Source of the DNA: Karalla daura | Taxonomy: Eukaryota; Chordata; Actinopteri; Chaetodontiformes; Leiognathidae | Assembly: GCA_029224185.1 (NCBI GenBank) | Contig: JANZKI010000033.1 | Location: 992,001-1,056,000 of the forward strand | Direction: 5' to 3' | Length of the DNA stretch: 64,000 nucleotides | Shown: positions 60,159 through 64,000 of the stretch, in pieces | Numbering within the stretch: the stretch's first letter is position 1 | Layout of the letters: each line of letters opens with the position of its first letter | The notes under the pieces: generated by a model | What the model was told of the DNA's origin: nothing | What the model saw: the letters and a program-made list of their open reading frames with translations, nothing else | Databases searched by the model: none | Made by a program: the position numbers and the translations under genes

Positions 60159-61699
60159 AGCTTCTCAAATGCATTTTCTCAGTTTCGCGTTCGCAGTTCT
60201 ACAAAAAGGCTCAACTTGGCTGTCGGAACCCACATGACAGGCATTTTGCTGTGAAGTTGTGGCCAACATGATGCATGTGGTAGAAAGAGCTTCTGAAATG
60301 CATTTTCCTACAGTTTCACGCTCGTAGTTCTGTGAAACGGCCGAAATCGGCGTAGTGAACACAATACAGGCAATTTGCTGTATAGCAGGGGCCAACTGCT
60401 GAATATTGCAGCAAAAGCTTCTCAAATGCATTTTCTCAGTTTCGCGTTCGCAGTTCTACAAAAAGGCTCAACTTGGCTGTCGGAACCCACATGACAGGCA
60501 TTTTGCTGTGCAGTTGTGGCTAACATGATGCATGTGGTAGAAGAGCTTCTGAAATGCATTTTCCTACAGTTTCACGCTTGTAGCTCTGTGAAACGGCCGA
60601 AATCGGCGTGGTGAAAAAAATACAGGCAATTTGCTGTATAGCAGGGGCCAACTGCTGAATCTTGCAGCAAAAGCTTCTCAAATGCATTTTCTCAGTTTCG
60701 CGTTCGCAGTTCTACAAAAAGGCTCAACTTGGCTGTCGGAACCCACATGACAGGCATTTTGCTGTGCAGTTGTGGCCAACATGATGCATGTGGTAGAAAG
60801 AGCTTCTGAAATGCATTTTCCTACAGTTTCACGCTCTTAGTTCTGTGAAACGGCCGAAATCGGCGTGGTGAACACAATACAGGCAATTTGCTGTATAGCA
60901 GGGGCCAACTGCTGAATCTTGCAGCAAAAGCTTCTCAAATGCATTTTCTCAGTTTCGCGTTCGCAGTTCTACAAAAAGGCTCAACTTGGCTGTCGGAACC
61001 CACATGACAGGCATTTTGCTGCGCAGTTGTGGCCAACATGATGCATGTGGTAGAAAGAGCTTCTGAAATGCATTTTCCTAAAGTTTCACGCTCGTAGTTC
61101 TGTGAAACGGCCGAAATCGGCGTGGTGAACACAATACAGGCAATTTGCTGTATAGCAGGGGCCAACTGCCGAATCTTGCAGCAAAAGCTTCTCAAATGCA
61201 TTTTCTCAGTTTCGCGTTCGCAGTTCTACAAAAAGGCTCAACTTGGCTGTCGGAACCCACATGACAGGCATTTTGCTGCGCAGTTGTGGCCAACATGATG
61301 CATGTGGTAGAAAGAGCTTCTGAAATGCATTTTCCTACAGTTTCACGCTCGTAGTTCTGTGAAACGGCCGAAATCGGCGTAGTGAACACAATACAGGCAA
61401 TTTGCTGTATAGCAGGGGCCAACTGCTGAATCTGGCAGCAAAAGCTTCTCAAATGCATTTTCTCAGTTTCGCGTTCGCAGTTCTACAAAAAGGCTCAACT
61501 TGGCTGTCGGAACCCACATGACAGGCATTTTGCTGTGCAGTTGTGGCCAACATGATGCATGTGGTAGAAAGAGCTTCTGAAATGCATTTTCCTACAGTTT
61601 CACGCTCGTAGTTCTGTGAAACGGCCGAAATTGGCGTGGTGAACACAATACAGGCAATTTGCTGCATAGCAGGGGCCAACTGCTGAATCTTGCAGCAAA
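60159..61699 (+). repeat. 6-unit HOR, copy 1 (1541 bp)
   Basis: The order is EI S A L Q M. The first unit carries gtgaagttg and gaatattgc. The S unit at 60416 has gtggctaac (T at 60521). The A unit at 60672 has cgctcttag (T at 60837). These private changes recur exactly 1541 bp later. The L-Q-M end matches the end of the 20-unit HOR. Confidence 0.93.
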
Positions 61700-63240
61700 A
61701 GCTTCTCAAATGCATTTTCTCAGTTTCGCGTTCGCAGTTCTACAAAAAGGCTCAACTTGGCTGTCGGAACCCACATGACAGGCATTTTGCTGTGAAGTTG
61801 TGGCCAACATGATGCATGTGGTAGAAAGAGCTTCTGAAATGCATTTTCCTACAGTTTCACGCTCGTAGTTCTGTGAAACGGCCGAAATCGGCGTAGTGAA
61901 CACAATACAGGCAATTTGCTGTATAGCAGCTGCCAACTGCTGAATATTGCAGCAAAAGCTTCTCAAATGCATTTTCTCAGTTTCGCGTTCGCAGTTCTAC
62001 AAAAAGGCTCAACTTGGCTGTCGGAACCCACATGACAGGCATTTTGCTGTGCAGTTGTGGCTAACATGATGCATGTGGTAGAAGAGCTTCTGAAATGCAT
62101 TTTCCTACAGTTTCACGCTTGTAGCTCTGTGAAACGGCCGAAATCGGCGTGGTGAAAAAAATACAGGCAATTTGCTGTATAGCAGGGGCCAACTGCTGAA
62201 TCTTGCAGCAAAAGCTTCTCAAATGCATTTTCTCAGTTTCGCGTTCGCAGTTCTACAAAAAGGCTCAACTTGGCTGTCGGAACCCACATGACAGGCATTT
62301 TGCTGTGCAGTTGTGGCCAACATGATGCATGTGGTAGAAAGAGCTTCTGAAATGCATTTTCCTACAGTTTCACGCTCTTAGTTCTGTGAAACGGCCGAAA
62401 TCGGCGTGGTGAACACAATACAGGCAATTTGCTGTATAGCAGGGGCCAACTGCTGAATCTTGCAGCAAAAGCTTCTCAAATGCATTTTCTCAGTTTCGCG
62501 TTCGCAGTTCTACAAAAAGGCTCAACTTGGCTGTCGGAACCCACATGACAGGCATTTTGCTGCGCAGTTGTGGCCAACATGATGCATGTGGTAGAAAGAG
62601 CTTCTGAAATGCATTTTCCTAAAGTTTCACGCTCGTAGTTCTGTGAAACGGCCGAAATCGGCGTGGTGAACACAATACAGGCAATTTGCTGTATAGCAGG
62701 GGCCAACTGCCGAATCTTGCAGCAAAAGCTTCTCAAATGCATTTTCTCAGTTTCGCGTTCGCAGTTCTACAAAAAGGCTCAACTTGGCTGTCGGAACCCA
62801 CATGACAGGCATTTTGCTGCGCAGTTGTGGCCAACATGATGCATGTGGTAGAAAGAGCTTCTGAAATGCATTTTCCTACAGTTTCACGCTCGTAGTTCTG
62901 TGAAACGGCCGAAATCGGCGTAGTGAACACAATACAGGCAATTTGCTGTATAGCAGGGGCCAACTGCTGAATCTGGCAGCAAAAGCTTCTCAAATGCATT
63001 TTCTCAGTTTCGCGTTCGCAGTTCTACAAAAAGGCTCAACTTGGCTGTCGGAACCCACATGACAGGCATTTTGCTGTGCAGTTGTGGCCAACATGATGCA
63101 TGTGGTAGAAAGAGCTTCTGAAATGCATTTTCCTACAGTTTCACGCTGGTAGTTCTGTGAAACGGCCGAAATTGGCGTGGTGAACACAATACAGGCAATT
63201 TGCTGCATAGCAGGGGCCAACTGCTGAATCTTGCAGCAAA
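61700..63240 (+). repeat. 6-unit HOR, copy 2 (1541 bp)
   Basis: This is a tandem copy of the previous 1541 bp. It differs at 61930-61931, where gcaggggcc reads gcagctgcc (two adjacent changes creating CAGCTG), and at 63148, where cgctcgtag reads cgctggtag. The markers at 62062 (gtggctaac) and 62378 (cgctcttag) are retained. Confidence 0.93.
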
Positions 63241-64000
63241 AGCTTCTCAAATGCATTTTCTCAGTTTCGCGTTCGCAGTTCTACAAAAAGGCTCAACTTG
63301 GCTGTCGGAACCCACATGACAGGCATTTTGCTGTGCAGTTGTGGCCAACATGATGCATGTGGTAGAAAGAGCTTCTGAAATGCATTTTCCTACAGTTTCA
63401 CGCTCGTAGTTCTGTGAAACGGCCGAAATCGGCGTAGTGAACACAATACAGGCAATTTGCTGTATAGCAGGGGCCAACTGCTGAATCTTGCAGCAAAAGC
63501 TTCTCAAATGCATTTTCTCAGTTTCGCGTTCGCAGTTCTACAAAAAGGCTCAACTTGGCTGTCGGAACCCACATGACAGGCATTTTGCTGCGCAGTTGTG
63601 GCCAACATGATGCATGTGGTAGAAAGAGCATCTGAAATGCATTTTCCTACAGTTTCACCCTTGTAGTTCTGTGAAACGGCCGAAATCGGCGTGGTGAACA
63701 CAATACAGGCAATTTGCTGTATAGCAGGGGCCAACTGCTGAATCTGGCAGCAAAAGCTTCTCAAATGCATTTTCTCAGTTTCGCGTTCGCAGTTCTACAA
63801 AAAGGCTCAACTTGGCTGTCGGAACCCACATGACAGGCATTTTGCTGTGCAGTTGTGGCCAACATGATGCATGTGGTAGAAAGAGCTTCTGAAATGCATT
63901 TTCCTACAGTTTCACGCTCGTAGTTCTGTGAAACGGCCGAAATCGGCGTGGTGAACACAATACAGGCAATTTGCTGTATAGCAGGGGCCAACTGCTGAAT
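63241..64000 (+). repeat. Two units and a 246-bp partial unit at the right edge
   Basis: Units at 63241 (A) and 63498 (G with atctggcag, and a private gagcatctg) finish the fourth M-A-G cassette. The last unit starts at 63755 and is cut by the window end after gctgaat, so the array continues to the right. Confidence 0.95.

Larger units (their letters stand above)
1..64000. repeat. Homogeneous 257-bp satellite DNA array, spanning the whole window
   Basis: The sequence is a head-to-tail tandem repeat with no interruption and no change of orientation. Unit starts, taken at the AGCTTCT of the invariant-looking HindIII motif AAGCTT, run from 55 to 63755 and are spaced either 257 or 256 bp. The sum closes exactly: 248 full units (212 of 257 bp, 36 of 256 bp) occupy 55-63754, with a 54-bp partial unit on the left and 246 bp on the right. 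GC content of a unit is about 47%. Adjacent units usually differ at only a few positions. Such arrays are known from centromeres, pericentromeres and other heterochromatin of eukaryotes. The family itself is not one I recognise, and the function is inferred, not seen. Confidence 0.99.

Noticed and set aside
1..64000. CRISPR array
   Set aside because: Repeats are directly adjacent at 257 bp with no variable spacers, and the unit is far longer than a CRISPR repeat.
1..64000. Transposable element or LTR at HOR junctions
   Set aside because: Every junction falls between or within units of 256 or 257 bp in register. There are no target-site duplications, terminal repeats or extra bases.
1..64000. 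tRNA, rRNA or other RNA gene hidden in the unit
   Set aside because: The unit has no cloverleaf, no recognisable A and B boxes and no rRNA-like segment. The inverted repeats present have arms of only 4-7 bp.
1..64000. Assignment to a named satellite family or species
   Set aside because: I do not recognise the consensus. A search of repeat databases and genomes with the 257-bp unit would decide it: a full-length hit would name it, and no hit would support a lineage-specific family.

Overview
The whole window is one uninterrupted tandem satellite-DNA array. I find no genuine gene, RNA gene, transposon, CRISPR array or unique sequence. Every base belongs to a head-to-tail repeat of 257 bp (212 full units) or 256 bp (36 full units), all in the same orientation. 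With units defined as starting at the AGCTTCT of the HindIII motif, the first full unit starts at 55 and the last starts at 63498. 54 + 212x257 + 36x256 + 246 = 64000, so the length closes exactly and there is no room for an insertion. The array runs off both ends of the window.

The organism is a eukaryote, because arrays like this are typical of centromeric, pericentromeric or other heterochromatic blocks. I cannot name the species or family from memory. GC content is about 47%. Most of the recurrent sequence variants are C/T or G/A changes at CpG dinucleotides, which suggests a lineage that methylates its DNA (plant, vertebrate or another methylating eukaryote). This is an inference.

Unit architecture: each 257-bp unit is a diverged dimer of a 129-bp half (A, for example 312-440) and a 128-bp half (B, for example 441-568). 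The halves are roughly 75% identical by hand alignment. The present unit therefore arose from an older repeat of about 128 bp. The B half carries a dyad (GTTTCAC-N12-GTGAAAC), followed at once by a second short dyad (GCCGA-AA-TCGGC).

Layout: units differ by a few diagnostic bases, and I use letter codes. T = gtatagtagggg, usually with ggcttggtg. L = cctaaagtt plus ccgaatc. R = ccgaatc without L. Q = atctggcag. F = gtgaaaaaaatac. K = catgaaaggc. S = 256-bp unit. Y = cttgtagttctg. C = cttgtagctctg in a 257-bp unit. N = cagattcgcg. M = gctgcatagc. G = cacccttgtag. E = gtgaagttg. I = gaatattgc with gtgcatttg. V = atgacgcatg. P = tagggccc. B = cagttgtac. A = plain. Read as strings of these codes, the array is a mosaic of higher-order repeats (HORs). 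There is a 19-unit HOR (4879 bp, two copies plus a truncated third) at 569-11610 and a 12-unit HOR (3082 bp, two copies) at 13410-19573. An 11/12-unit pair lies at 22657-28563 and a 4-unit pair (1028 bp) at 28564-30619. A different 19-unit HOR lies at 34217-43460, its second copy shortened by recombination. A 20-unit HOR (5138 bp, two copies) covers 48855-59130, and a 6-unit HOR (1541 bp, two copies) covers 60159-63240. Mixed blocks separate them. Variants K, F and the gcttgtg form of S dominate the first ~20 kb. N, B, V, P and the gcttctg form of S dominate the rest, so two homogenisation zones meet near 20 kb.

Each unit carries an antisense open frame of 88 codons (83 in the 256-bp units). 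It is not credible as a gene: 257 is not a multiple of 3, consecutive frames fall out of phase, neighbouring frames overlap by 10 bases, and stop mutations are copied along with HOR duplications. What is biologically active here is repeat turnover (unequal exchange and conversion) and probably a chromatin or centromere role, not protein coding.
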